Counted from the stretch's first letter, positions 15,938-24,630 are shown. The stretch is 34,047 bases of DNA from Caryophanales bacterium (GCA_016290145.1 JAEESX010000009.1:1-34047); one strand, 5' to 3'. The notes: generated by a model not told the origin, from the sequence alone. Program-made: numbers and translations.

Positions 15938-17194
15938 TTATTTTTCCTTTCTCTTAAAAACTGAGAAGTAGAGTAGTGTTTGATATTTATCGAATGGGAA
16001 CATTTGCTTTTCAGCGATATATTCATATTCTTGGTGTTCTTGGATAAAGCGTTTGGTGATCTTACGGCATTCATCATTACAGAATGTAGTGACGAAATAG
16101 ATTAATTCTCCACCTGGTTCCACAAACTTAGATGCTTCTTCAAGAGTTTTATATTCTCTTTCAGCGATAACAGGTGTGTCTTCTTTATGTACACGCAAAA
16201 AGTGATCCGCTCTCTCGTATAGGCCTAATAAGAATGAACTTCTTGGGCACACAAAGAATGTATGAATTGGTTCATCAATTACTTCGCCCATCTTTTCATA
16301 TTCTTTTTCAACGAAATCAATATCGGTCATTCCATATTTTTGAATGATGTCTTTAACTTCGCCTGAATGACCATGGTGTCCAGAGATATATAAAGCTTTA
16401 AATGCTGGACCCATATGGGCATAGAATTCTTCTAAGATATGGTTTGTACCACTAGAAAAGATTGCGGTTTTACCACCTAATTCAAAACTTAGGTATTTGC
16501 ACATTCTTCTATACGCTAGTGGGATTCTTAATGCTTCACCTTCTAAAACACATTGATGTTTCTTAACTGGAGCATCTTTCCTATATTGAGCAATGAGATT
16601 GTCGTTATTGAATGGCGCAAAGTCTTTATATTTGTGGAAGAAGTCTTCTGGTTCAATCACATACTCATTAATTCTTACTATGTTTTCCACTCTATTGGTT
16701 AAGCAGTGGTAGAGTTTCTTACTCACTAAATCACCGCCATGAGCGGCCCACATATCAACAACCCATTCAGGGATGTTATATCTTAGTGAGTAGTATTTTT
16801 TGGTTCCATATTTGATGTCATCTGGAATCAAATTTTTTGGATCTTGGAAGCACTCAATAAACATTGGAGCACCCGCTAAACCAGTCTCTTTGACGATAAA
16901 TTGATTAAGTTTCACCTTATCAAAACGTTTTGCGAATAATTTATTTGCGATTCCTAGAGCGATAAGTAACATGTGCTCTTCAGAGATGTCTTTGTACTGT
17001 CTGGTGATGACTTCCTTAAACACATAATAGTGTCTCAAAGTTGAGCCAACCGCAGCAAAGACAGTTGACTTAAGTTTAGGATCTATCAACCTTTTTTCGT
17101 TTTCGGAGAGAATAATTTGCACGGCATTGTTAAAAGGTTCGCCTTCAATTACAACCCTCAAAAGGACATCATAGCAATACCCGTAATCTTTCAT
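15938..17194 (-). CDS. Degenerate RsmB-like protein (NusB domain plus inactive-looking methyltransferase fold)
   Basis: The 418-residue protein follows the layout of the 16S rRNA m5C967 methyltransferase RsmB: an N-terminal NusB-like helical domain (about 8-130), a linker with YNIPEWVVDMW (139-149), and a C-terminal Rossmann domain with LEEASKFVEPGGELIYFV (351-368). The catalytic motifs are missing. The AAPGGKT SAM loop is replaced around residues 244-252 (AIFSSGTNH), the PCSG motif is CPRSS (316-320), and the TC of the second catalytic motif is TT (369-370), with a Cys two residues later. It is therefore probably not an RNA m5C methyltransferase. The gene is intact and otherwise well ordered, which argues against simple decay. 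Confidence 0.7.
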   Translation of the reverse strand: MKDYGYCYDVLLRVVIEGEPFNNAVQIILSENEKRLIDPKLKSTVFAAVGSTLRHYYVFKEVITRQYKDISEEHMLLIALGIANKLFAKRFDKVKLNQFIVKETGLAGAPMFIECFQDPKNLIPDDIKYGTKKYYSLRYNIPEWVVDMWAAHGGDLVSKKLYHCLTNRVENIVRINEYVIEPEDFFHKYKDFAPFNNDNLIAQYRKDAPVKKHQCVLEGEALRIPLAYRRMCKYLSFELGGKTAIFSSGTNHILEEFYAHMGPAFKALYISGHHGHSGEVKDIIQKYGMTDIDFVEKEYEKMGEVIDEPIHTFFVCPRSSFLLGLYERADHFLRVHKEDTPVIAEREYKTLEEASKFVEPGGELIYFVTTFCNDECRKITKRFIQEHQEYEYIAEKQMFPFDKYQTLLYFSVFKRKEK

Positions 17195-17215
17195 AAAAAA
17201 ATATTTAACAAAGTT

Positions 17216-17244
17216 ATTATATTAAATTAACTACATATTTTTAA
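17216..17244 (-). promoter_or_regulatory. Promoter of the RsmB-like/aldo-keto reductase operon
   Basis: On the minus strand TTAAAA, a 17-bp spacer and a consensus TATAAT (plus ATTATA, 17216-17221), about 21 bases before the start codon. It lies in the divergent gap shared with the secreted nuclease gene. Confidence 0.5.
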
Positions 17245-17309
17245 CTAAAAATTATTGAAATAATAACACGCGTAACGGAAAATATAGGTAACAAGCATTA
17301 TAAGGAGAA

Positions 17310-19457
17310 ATGCATACGAAATTTTCAAAATTTCTTGGCGCCATGCTTTTAGGCTTGGGCGCTGCATCGTTCTTGTTTGCTGCCGCACATCATTATAATG
17401 GTGAGGCCAAATTGGCGGACGCATCTGTCGGCAACTATACAACTTCGATTTCCTCTTATTATTCTTCAAGCAGTACCTCATATTCAGGTACACAACTCTT
17501 AGGTCAATTGCACGACCTAATCACAAGTACTCATAAGACATACACAACTTATGATGACAATGGTAAGAATCTTTACCAACAAAATACCGACCAATGGTAT
17601 GACGCAAGTGGTAACAAAGTCAGCGGTTATCTCCGTGACTTCTACTCCGGTGTCAAATGGCCAAATGCCTGGGCCGCCACAGCCGGTAACACATCTGGTG
17701 GTTACAACCGTGAACACGTTTGGTGTCAATCCTTAAGTATCCCATCAGGTAGCAGTTCTCAATTATGGGGAACAACAGGTGGTGGATCTGATATGCACCA
17801 CTTGAGACCAACGGAAGTTAGAATCAATTCCACAAGAAACAACAACCTCTATGGTACAGTTTCTAACAGAGACTCCTACAAGGCCTATTCAAAATTAGGT
17901 ACAAACACAACATACGCACTCGGCGGATATTGCAATGGTGGTGTCTTTGAACCAATCGATTCAGTTAAAGGTGACGTAGCAAGAATCGTCTTCTACGTGT
18001 ATACACATTACAATTCCTATAGCGTCTCCGCAGTCTTTGGTAGTTACGCGAGCACAAACGGAAGTGCATCTTCCTCTTATTTCGCTACCTCCAAACTCTC
18101 AATTTTGAAATTAGTCAGCGCATCCTCTGAATCCGCAGCATTTACAATGCTCATGAACTGGAACAACAGTGACCCAGTCGATTCCATGGAAGCAAAGAGA
18201 AACGAACAAGTTGCTAAATATCAAGGCAACAGAAATCCATTCATTGATTACCCAGCATTAGCAAATTGCTGCTGGGGTTCCTCTAAATGGAACTGGGCTA
18301 CAAGAAGCACAACAACTTCTGGTGGTTCCACAACAACAGATTCAGTTTCTTTAAACAAATCCTCATTATCATTAACAGTTGGTAATACCGCTACATTAAC
18401 CGCAACAGCTTCTGGTACAGTTACATGGTCAACAAGTAATTCTTCAGTCGCAACAGTTAGTGGTGGTACAGTCACAGCTAAAGCCGCTGGTAGCGCAACA
18501 ATCACAGCAAAATGTGGTACCGCTACAGCAACATGTGCCGTTACAGTTACATCCTCTGGTGGATCCAGTGGTGGTACAACAACTGGTACAAACTATGCAG
18601 TCGCATTCAAAACCGCTTCTAGCGATTCATCCTCTGCTTTAACAACAAGTAACTTCTTAAGTAACGCTGTTTCCTCTAACGCTTTAATTAGCTCCATCTC
18701 TGCAGTTAGCAAAGCATACGCAGGAAAATCTGGTGTTAAATTAGGTACAAGCAGTGCTATCGGTTCCTTCACAGCAGTCCCAGTGACCGCCGCTAAGAGC
18801 AACGTTACAGCTATTAAGATTACATCTGCTAAGTACGGTTCTGATACAGGTACATTAACACTTAGTGTTAACGGTTCATCCGTTAAGACAGGCATCACTG
18901 TTGGTAGCACATACACATACACATTCTCAAGCGCTACAACAGTCAATAACTTCGGTATCGCAACAAGTGCAAAACGTGCATATGTTAGCAATATCACATT
19001 CGTCATTGGTAGTTCTTCTACAGGCGGTTCAACAGGTGGTTCCACTGGTGGATCAACATCCTCTTACCACTTTGCAAATGGTACAGCTTATAAGATGTAC
19101 TTCACAAAGTCCTCTAAGAATTACTACTTCACAGGCGCAATGACTTCCTACTATGGAAAGACCACAACCACAAAATCAAGTGGTGTCTCCGTTTATTTTG
19201 AAGCCAGTGGTGATGGCCAAAACCTTTACTACTCCAAGAATGGTACAAAGACATACTTATACATCTACGTTAGTGGTTCTTATCCATACTTCGGAACAAC
19301 CACAAGTGCACCAAGCAATAAGTGGGTTTACAATTCATCTTACGGTTGCATGACAATGACAGTCAGTGGTTCCGTCTATACATTCGCAGGCTACAACACA
19401 TACTTCGATGCATACGCAATTAGCAGCGCATCATACAAAGTCAACTTTGTTGCTTAG
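17310..19457 (+). CDS. Secreted endonuclease I with Ig-like (Big_2) domain
   Basis: A 715-residue exported nuclease. A signal peptide (about 1-37, h-region FLGAMLLGLGAASFLFAAA) precedes the endonuclease I (EndA/Bsn, Pfam endonuclease_1) domain at about 60-320. That domain has the family motifs NREHVW (133-138), DMHHLRPTEV (161-170) and NRNPFIDYP (307-315). Then follow a bacterial Ig-like domain (about 345-413), a beta-rich domain (about 428-573), a GGSTGGSTGGS linker and a C-terminal beta domain (about 585-715). It probably degrades extracellular DNA, supplying nucleotides or phosphate or clearing DNA around the cell. No sortase or lipid anchor is seen. AAGGAG at 17302-17307 is unusually close to the ATG, but an in-frame stop at 17301 excludes an earlier start. 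Confidence 0.92.
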   Translation: MHTKFSKFLGAMLLGLGAASFLFAAAHHYNGEAKLADASVGNYTTSISSYYSSSSTSYSGTQLLGQLHDLITSTHKTYTTYDDNGKNLYQQNTDQWYDASGNKVSGYLRDFYSGVKWPNAWAATAGNTSGGYNREHVWCQSLSIPSGSSSQLWGTTGGGSDMHHLRPTEVRINSTRNNNLYGTVSNRDSYKAYSKLGTNTTYALGGYCNGGVFEPIDSVKGDVARIVFYVYTHYNSYSVSAVFGSYASTNGSASSSYFATSKLSILKLVSASSESAAFTMLMNWNNSDPVDSMEAKRNEQVAKYQGNRNPFIDYPALANCCWGSSKWNWATRSTTTSGGSTTTDSVSLNKSSLSLTVGNTATLTATASGTVTWSTSNSSVATVSGGTVTAKAAGSATITAKCGTATATCAVTVTSSGGSSGGTTTGTNYAVAFKTASSDSSSALTTSNFLSNAVSSNALISSISAVSKAYAGKSGVKLGTSSAIGSFTAVPVTAAKSNVTAIKITSAKYGSDTGTLTLSVNGSSVKTGITVGSTYTYTFSSATTVNNFGIATSAKRAYVSNITFVIGSSSTGGSTGGSTGGSTSSYHFANGTAYKMYFTKSSKNYYFTGAMTSYYGKTTTTKSSGVSVYFEASGDGQNLYYSKNGTKTYLYIYVSGSYPYFGTTTSAPSNKWVYNSSYGCMTMTVSGSVYTFAGYNTYFDAYAISSASYKVNFVA

Positions 19458-19460
19458 TAG

Positions 19461-19514
19461 AAATTAACTGAATACAGGGGTGCCTATTGAGGTATCCCTG
19501 TTTTTTTTGTTTGC
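19461..19514 (+). repeat. Direct repeat, left copy (contains the endonuclease terminator)
   Basis: Forty-five bases starting AAATTAACTGAATACAGGGG are identical to those starting at 22069. The copies then differ by three T and rejoin at GTTTGC. They flank the protease/lipoprotein pair with a period of 2608 bases. Confidence 0.9.
19474..19508 (+). terminator. Terminator after the endonuclease gene
   Basis: An 11-pair stem (19474-19484 with 19491-19501, two wobbles) with loop TATTGA and an eight-T run. It is inside the duplicated 54-base segment. Confidence 0.9.
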
Positions 19515-19673
19515 CTTTTCATTTGCGGTAATACTTAAAAAGTGACAAAAGTCCAAAAAAGTAAGACTACATCATACAAAAAAGAAATGAATTAATATTG
19601 ATAATTAAAATCATCCTTGTTAACTTAAATATAGAAAAAAGTCTCATTATGACTAGAAAAAAAGGAGTTTCAA

Positions 19674-21485
19674 ATGGTTTTTTCTTTATTTTTTATGTCT
19701 ATGCTACTTAGCTTGAACAGCGCAACAAACATCGCTCCTCAAGTAAATAAAGATAGTGTAGATGATTCTGGGTATTCCTCTGAAACCTATGAATCTGTCG
19801 ATATCGACGAAAATCTTCTTACAAACAATCTTGGATCTTTTAATGGCTATGCTGATCCAACGGATGGAAGCGTGCCTATTAATGCTACAGCGCCTGCTGT
19901 AAACTTTCATCCAACAACTACATTTAATAGACATGAGTTTTTTGCTAATCTTAAAGATTATTCTCCAATAAATAATATTGGATCTTGTGGATATGTTTCA
20001 TTAATTCAATTGATGTCTTTTTATGATACTTTCTATAACGATTCAGTAATTCCAGAACGATACGAACGTAAAAAGATGGATGCAACAACAGAAGCACAAG
20101 TTAAAACTCAATCACCTGGTGTTGTTGCTGAACGTTGGTCATCAACCTCTTATACTTCATACTTTGAATACTGCAATGGAACTATGAATGATAATCTTCA
20201 AAGTAGACTTACAGTAATAAATAACAACATTAACGGAACAAACAATGCAACTAATTTTAAATATTCAATCGGTGGCTGGTCATATCAAAATATGTTGAAC
20301 ACTTTTTATGGCAATACTGAAACAGTCAACGTTATTACTTCATCTGACAAAACTCAAGCAGAGTATATTCAAATAATTAAAGATGCAATTAATGAAGGCG
20401 ATCCTGTTGTCGTCCATCTTAATCACGTTGGAGATAACGGTGGCGGACATTCAGTGGTTGCTTATGATTATGATGAAAGTGGCATTTATGCACATTATGG
20501 ATGGGGTGGAAGTTCAAGCACATATAGATTGTTCAATAGTTATAATCAAATCTATTATGTTGCAAGACTCGATTATTCATCCTTAAAACATTCACATTCT
20601 AATAATTATATTATTAATGGCAAAGGATATTGTGGCTGTAATCTTAGCGATGAAGTTAAGATTCTTTCTGGCGGAGATAAAACTCACGCACCAGTCTTAT
20701 ATTGGATGGATGATTTATATAATCCTTCAAGTGCATTAGTTTTAATTAAATGCAAAAACACATTCAATATGTTTAATCCATTTATGTTACCCGGATTTGT
20801 CTTCCTAACTACCAGTACAAATTCAGTTTCATTAAGCCAAGCACAATGGGATGCGATTTGGGCATTAGGTGGACACAATTACACAGTAACAATTCAAAGA
20901 ATTTCAGCTTTCGAAACATACAATCCTTCATCGACCACATTGGATTTTTTAGGAATTACATCTATTTTGAATTTAAATGTTTCTGATTATGGTTTTGCAC
21001 AACATTATGTGCCAAACAATGTAACTAAGCAAATTACCAAAAATGGCATTACATTCACTACTAATCGTTTAAGATGTGGTCATATTAATGACACCGGTTT
21101 GTCACAAACTGGTGAATGGTACACCGTCATATCAGCAAATAAAGCTGGCGCCGGAACCGCTTACTTATCATATGACTTTGATTTCGACTTCAATATGATT
21201 GATATCGACTTATCATTCTGGGCATATGGTGAAGGATTATATAGCAGCAATGGCACAGCAAGAATCGAATACAAAACCGCAAGTGGTGTATGGGCTACCA
21301 CTCCTGCTTTGGATTTATTAAATGATGTCACCTTACCATGTGTAAGAACGAATCCTACTACATATACCGTCTCATTCCCTGAGGGAACACGCAGTTTCAG
21401 AATTATTTCAACTGTTAATAATCCAAGCGGTTCAAATAATAGAGCCCGTATTTGTATTGGAGATTTATCAGTTTATAATCGTTAA
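19674..21485 (+). CDS. Secreted papain-fold cysteine peptidase (C10/C39-like) with beta-rich tail
   Basis: A 603-residue exported protein. The catalytic half shows Cys105 in NNIGSCGYVSLIQLMSFYD, His259 in GGGHSVVAYDY and His274 in YAHYGWGG. This is the order of streptopain-like (C10) and related papain-fold peptidases, with His where C10 enzymes have Asn before WGWGG. Residues about 30-95 could be a pro-segment. The C-terminal part (about 440-603) is a predicted beta-sandwich that may bind sugar or surface. GGAG (19664-19667) 6 bases before ATG 19674 supports the start. The resulting signal peptide MVFSLFFMSMLLSLNSA lacks positive charges, and the other frame just upstream encodes MTRKKGVSNG (from 19649), which would complete it if one T were lost. 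It sits in a repeat-flanked cassette with a lipoprotein. Confidence 0.75.
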   Translation: MVFSLFFMSMLLSLNSATNIAPQVNKDSVDDSGYSSETYESVDIDENLLTNNLGSFNGYADPTDGSVPINATAPAVNFHPTTTFNRHEFFANLKDYSPINNIGSCGYVSLIQLMSFYDTFYNDSVIPERYERKKMDATTEAQVKTQSPGVVAERWSSTSYTSYFEYCNGTMNDNLQSRLTVINNNINGTNNATNFKYSIGGWSYQNMLNTFYGNTETVNVITSSDKTQAEYIQIIKDAINEGDPVVVHLNHVGDNGGGHSVVAYDYDESGIYAHYGWGGSSSTYRLFNSYNQIYYVARLDYSSLKHSHSNNYIINGKGYCGCNLSDEVKILSGGDKTHAPVLYWMDDLYNPSSALVLIKCKNTFNMFNPFMLPGFVFLTTSTNSVSLSQAQWDAIWALGGHNYTVTIQRISAFETYNPSSTTLDFLGITSILNLNVSDYGFAQHYVPNNVTKQITKNGITFTTNRLRCGHINDTGLSQTGEWYTVISANKAGAGTAYLSYDFDFDFNMIDIDLSFWAYGEGLYSSNGTARIEYKTASGVWATTPALDLLNDVTLPCVRTNPTTYTVSFPEGTRSFRIISTVNNPSGSNNRARICIGDLSVYNR

Positions 21486-21511
21486 GCAACATTATTTGAG
21501 AAAGATTTCAA

Positions 21512-22057
21512 ATGAAAAAAACTTATTTGGGATATTTATTACTCTCTTCAGTGTTAAGTTTGGCATCTTGTGCAGATAATTTGGATTTATCTAAATATGA
21601 AGTAGCACATAGTGATGTTTTTGCTAAATATGAAGAAACCGCAGTTATTACTTACAACACAGAATTTTCATTAGACGGAATCGCTTTCCATGATTTTGCT
21701 TCTAAAAGAAAAACAGTTTCAAAATTAGTTCCTGGCGACAAATTAAACATTTATTACACTAATGATGTTGTTGAATATGTTTTTGTTGAAAAAGCTAAAT
21801 TGATGAAAATTGATATTTCTATTAGTACTGCACCTGGTGATAAAAAAATAGAAATGTACACAAGTAAAAAAGGAATTGCAATTGATTCATCAAAAATTGA
21901 TTACATCATTAAAAGTGACAGCAGTTATATTCCATTAAAAGACTATTCTTCAATAAAAACATTTTTTGGAACGTATAATCCAGAAAATAATGTTCAAACG
22001 ACCGACCATACCACACTTATTAAACTTGAAGCGGTATTTGCATATTCGCCAAGGTAA
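21512..22057 (+). CDS. Lipoprotein of unknown function (partner of the cysteine peptidase)
   Basis: A 181-residue lipoprotein. The signal sequence MKKTYLGYLLLSSVLSLASC ends in a lipobox with Cys20. The rest is a predicted beta-rich domain rich in Lys, Asp and Ser (DLSKYEVAHSDVFAKYEETA, then FSLDGIAFHDFASKRKTVSK). I recognise no family. It starts 26 bases after the peptidase stop and ends before the second copy of the duplicated terminator, so the two form a bicistron. A cell-bound inhibitor or immunity factor for the peptidase, or a docking protein, are reasonable hypotheses (the streptococcal SpeB operon carries an inhibitor gene next to the protease), but nothing in the sequence proves either. 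Confidence 0.6.
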   Translation: MKKTYLGYLLLSSVLSLASCADNLDLSKYEVAHSDVFAKYEETAVITYNTEFSLDGIAFHDFASKRKTVSKLVPGDKLNIYYTNDVVEYVFVEKAKLMKIDISISTAPGDKKIEMYTSKKGIAIDSSKIDYIIKSDSSYIPLKDYSSIKTFFGTYNPENNVQTTDHTTLIKLEAVFAYSPR

Positions 22058-22068
22058 AAGTGGTTCGC

Positions 22069-22119
22069 AAATTAACTGAATACAGGGGTGCCTATTGAGG
22101 TATCCCTGTTTTTGTTTGC
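22069..22119 (+). repeat. Direct repeat, right copy (contains the cassette terminator)
   Basis: The second copy of the 45-base identical segment, with a five-T run in place of eight and the shared GTTTGC. The sequence continues directly into the TATAAT of the nitroreductase promoter, which the left copy lacks. Confidence 0.9.
22082..22113 (+). terminator. Terminator after the lipoprotein gene
   Basis: Same 11-pair stem and TATTGA loop as at 19474, followed by five T. Confidence 0.88.
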
Positions 22120-22125
22120 TATAAT
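22095..22125 (+). promoter_or_regulatory. Nitroreductase promoter emerging from the terminator
   Basis: A consensus TATAAT (22120-22125) lies 20 bases before the ATG. The best -35 is TTGAGG (22095-22100, 19-bp spacer), inside the terminator hairpin. AAGAGG at 22132-22137 is the ribosome site. Confidence 0.5.
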
Positions 22126-22145
22126 GAAGTTAAGAGGTATCACTT

Positions 22146-22676
22146 ATGAAAGATGCATTAGAAGTTTTAAAGGGTAGAAGAAGTATCCGCAAATACAAAG
22201 AAGAACAGATTAAAGATGAAGAGTTAAAACAAGTTTTAGAAGCAGGTATTTATGCTCCTACAGGGCATGGAACTCAATCTCCACTAATAGTGGCGGTTCA
22301 AAACAAAGAAGACATCGCTTTAATCAATGAATTATCTTCACGCTTTGGTGGTAGACCAGGCTTCCCAGCTTACTATGGAGCACCCACAATCATCTTAGTT
22401 TTCTACACAGAACTCGCAATGAATGACTACATTGGTGTTTTAGATGCCTCAGCGGCCTGTACAAACATGCTTAATGCTGCTTATGCATTAGGATTAGGTT
22501 CATGCTGGATTCACCGCTGTAAAGAGGTGTTTGAGACCGAAGAAGGAAAATCCTTACTCAAGAAGTGGGGCGTTACTAATAAAGTAGTGGGTGTTGCTTC
22601 TATGGCATTAGGTTATCCAGATATGGAACCAATGCAAAAGCCAAGAAGAGAAGGACAAGTTAAGATCATAAAATAA
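22146..22676 (+). CDS. Nitroreductase-family FMN oxidoreductase
   Basis: A 176-residue single-domain flavoprotein. It has the family opening LKGRRSIRKYKEEQI (FMN phosphate contacts by the Arg residues), AGIYAPTGHGTQSP (second FMN loop), and the C-terminal GVASMALGYPDMEP. Length is normal for the short nitroreductase group. Such enzymes transfer electrons from NAD(P)H to nitro compounds, quinones or unsaturated substrates; the real substrate is unknown. The gene has its own promoter and converges on the flavodoxin gene, with a hairpin between the two stops. Confidence 0.92.
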   Translation: MKDALEVLKGRRSIRKYKEEQIKDEELKQVLEAGIYAPTGHGTQSPLIVAVQNKEDIALINELSSRFGGRPGFPAYYGAPTIILVFYTELAMNDYIGVLDASAACTNMLNAAYALGLGSCWIHRCKEVFETEEGKSLLKKWGVTNKVVGVASMALGYPDMEPMQKPRREGQVKIIK

Positions 22677-22695
22677 AAGACGCTTTAGAAAGCGC
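22670..22695 (-). terminator. Terminator of the DUF1846/flavodoxin operon
   Basis: On the minus strand CGCTTTCTAAAGCG forms a short stem followed by TCTTTTATTTT. It overlaps the last codons of the flavodoxin gene. Confidence 0.7.
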
Positions 22696-23137
22696 CTTCA
22701 ATTAATGCTTTGCATTCTTCAGTTTTCTTTAATGGATAACTGATGACTAATGGCTCGGAAATAAAACCGAGCTTTTTAATTTGTTTTAATGATTTCTTTG
22801 TGGTTTCACCTGCTGGATAGAGAATAAATCTTGTTGTTTCTTTATTGAAATTATATCTATCCATGAATGTGGTAATAGGAGTGGATAATCTATCATTCCA
22901 AATTGGAGAACCGAAGACTATTTCGTCATCTTCTTTTAAAGAGAAATCAACATGAGCGAGTTTTTCTTTCTTACGAAAGCCAGCATGTCCTCCGTATTTG
23001 AGGATTTGCCAGAAACCGATTTTATTTGGTTTCTTCACTAATTCTAATTTGACTGGTTCATAACCCTTTTCATGCATAAGTTCTGCGATGTAATCCCCAT
23101 TTCCAGTAAATGAGAAATAGATGAAATATTTAGCCAT
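22685..23137 (-). CDS. Flavodoxin-like protein
   Basis: A 150-residue flavodoxin-fold protein. The phosphate-binding loop is FSFTGNGDYIAEL (residues 8-20), and the second FMN loop is VFGSPIWNDRLSTPITTFMD (about 74-93). It probably carries electrons or reduces a partner flavoprotein. The gene starts 5 bases after the DUF1846 stop with an AAGGGG ribosome site in the junction, so it is second in that operon. A short, variant form with a lysine-rich insertion (LELVKKPNKIGFWQILKYGG) is typical of unassigned Firmicutes members. It converges with the nitroreductase gene, another flavoprotein, although no functional link is shown. Confidence 0.88.
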   Translation of the reverse strand: MAKYFIYFSFTGNGDYIAELMHEKGYEPVKLELVKKPNKIGFWQILKYGGHAGFRKKEKLAHVDFSLKEDDEIVFGSPIWNDRLSTPITTFMDRYNFNKETTRFILYPAGETTKKSLKQIKKLGFISEPLVISYPLKKTEECKALIEGAF

Positions 23138-23142
23138 ATTAT

Positions 23143-24630
23143 TTACCCCTTAAAATAAAGCCTCTTTTGATAATTCACTGGTTCTTCAGTAACGTTGATT
23201 CCTAACCCCTTTAGTGTATTTCTATCAACCTCTGAAAGAATAACCGTACTATGTAGTTCTAATCCTTTTAATTTTGGAATTTGTTTTAATGCTAATTCAG
23301 CGAGTGGATTAGTTAACGCTTGAATAGATAACGCAAGTAAGATTTCCTCTGCACGTAATCTTGCATAACTTCTATGCATGTATTTCATCTTTAATGTCTG
23401 CATAGGTTCGAAGACGTTTGGTGAGATTAAGAATATATTCTTATCAATCTTTGCGAAGTACTTAAGTGTATTGAGTAATAACGCTGCGGAAGCACCTAAC
23501 ATTTGTGAACGGTGACCGGTAATAATTTTACCATTTTCTAATTCAATAGCTTCGCTAGGTTCTTTTTCTTTAGCTTGTGTAGCAAGCGCTGCTGCAACAC
23601 ATTTACGATTCTCTGGTTGAACTCCCGCTTTATTCATAAGCATTTCCATTTTTTCCAATGATTCTGGAGGAAGTTTTCCTAAGAAGATCTTTAATCTAGT
23701 TTCATAATATCTTCTAACGATTTCTCTTTGACTAGCTTTGATAACTTTTTCTTCATCGACAATACCGAAGCCCACCATATTGACACCCATATCTGTTGGA
23801 GAATGATATGGTGTTTGACCATAGATCTTTTCAAAGATAGCCTTGAGTAGTGGGAAGACTTCAACGTCTCTATTGTAGTTAACAGTGGTCACTCCATATT
23901 TTTCTAAATGGAATGGGTCAATCATATTAACATCGTTAAGATCGATTGTCGCGGCTTCATAGGCTAAGTTAACTGGATGGTTAAGTGGTAAGTTCCAAAC
24001 AGGGAATGTTTCATATTTTGCATAACCCGCACGGATACCATTCTTATTATCCAAATAAATTTGAGAGAGACACGCTGCCATCTTTCCGCTTCCTGGACCA
24101 GGTGCGGTAACAACCACTAATGGACGTGTGGTTTTAACATATTCATTCTTGCCTAAACCTTCATCACTAACGATTAATGGAATGTTATGTGGGTAGCCGT
24201 TAATCTTATAAGATTTATAAACGTTAATTCCGTTATTTCTTAGTTTTTGTTCAAATTCATTAATTGTGGGACTTTCTTGATAGAAAGAAATGATGACTGA
24301 TGAAACATATAAACCAACATTGTTATAAGTATCAATAAGTCTAGAAACATCTTCTTGATATGTAATACCGATATCTCCTCTAACTTTGTTAGAAGCAATA
24401 TCATTTGCGTTCACAACGATAACAATTTCCGCTTTGTCTTTGATACCTAAAAGCATTTGTAATTTACTATCTGGTTCAAAGCCTGGAAGCACTCTAGAGG
24501 CATGGAAATCATCGAACAATTTACCACCGAATTCGAGGTAAAGTTTGTCACCGAATTTCGAAATGCGGTCTAAAATGTTTTTTCTTTGTATAGTTAAATA
24601 CTTGTTGTTATCAAACGGTTGCTTTTTCAT
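23143..24630 (-). CDS. DUF1846 (UPF0371) family protein
   Basis: A 495-residue conserved protein of unknown function found widely in Firmicutes. The family signature FGDKLYLEFGGKLFDDFHASRVLPGF is present from about residue 26, followed by a glycine-rich loop APGPGSGKMAACLSQIY, which resembles a P-loop, and HSPTDMGVNMVGFGI. The start is set at the ATG (24628-24630) beginning MKKQPFDNNKYL, which matches the normal family start. An upstream in-frame ATG at 24693 would add 21 hydrophobic residues and has no ribosome site. It is cotranscribed with the flavodoxin gene. Proposed roles in the literature are not settled, so no reaction is given. Confidence 0.9.
   Translation of the reverse strand: MKKQPFDNNKYLTIQRKNILDRISKFGDKLYLEFGGKLFDDFHASRVLPGFEPDSKLQMLLGIKDKAEIVIVVNANDIASNKVRGDIGITYQEDVSRLIDTYNNVGLYVSSVIISFYQESPTINEFEQKLRNNGINVYKSYKINGYPHNIPLIVSDEGLGKNEYVKTTRPLVVVTAPGPGSGKMAACLSQIYLDNKNGIRAGYAKYETFPVWNLPLNHPVNLAYEAATIDLNDVNMIDPFHLEKYGVTTVNYNRDVEVFPLLKAIFEKIYGQTPYHSPTDMGVNMVGFGIVDEEKVIKASQREIVRRYYETRLKIFLGKLPPESLEKMEMLMNKAGVQPENRKCVAAALATQAKEKEPSEAIELENGKIITGHRSQMLGASAALLLNTLKYFAKIDKNIFLISPNVFEPMQTLKMKYMHRSYARLRAEEILLALSIQALTNPLAELALKQIPKLKGLELHSTVILSEVDRNTLKGLGINVTEEPVNYQKRLYFKG

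Noticed and set aside
18593-19045. 150-codon minus-strand open frame inside the secreted nuclease gene
   Set aside because: The Val/Leu/Pro-rich translation is the expected antisense reading of Thr/Ser/Gly-rich coding sequence; no start signal.
17310-19457. Low-complexity Ser/Thr/Gly stretches as a tandem-repeat or CRISPR-like element
   Set aside because: They are coding linkers between beta domains of one exported protein, without regular repeat units and spacers.
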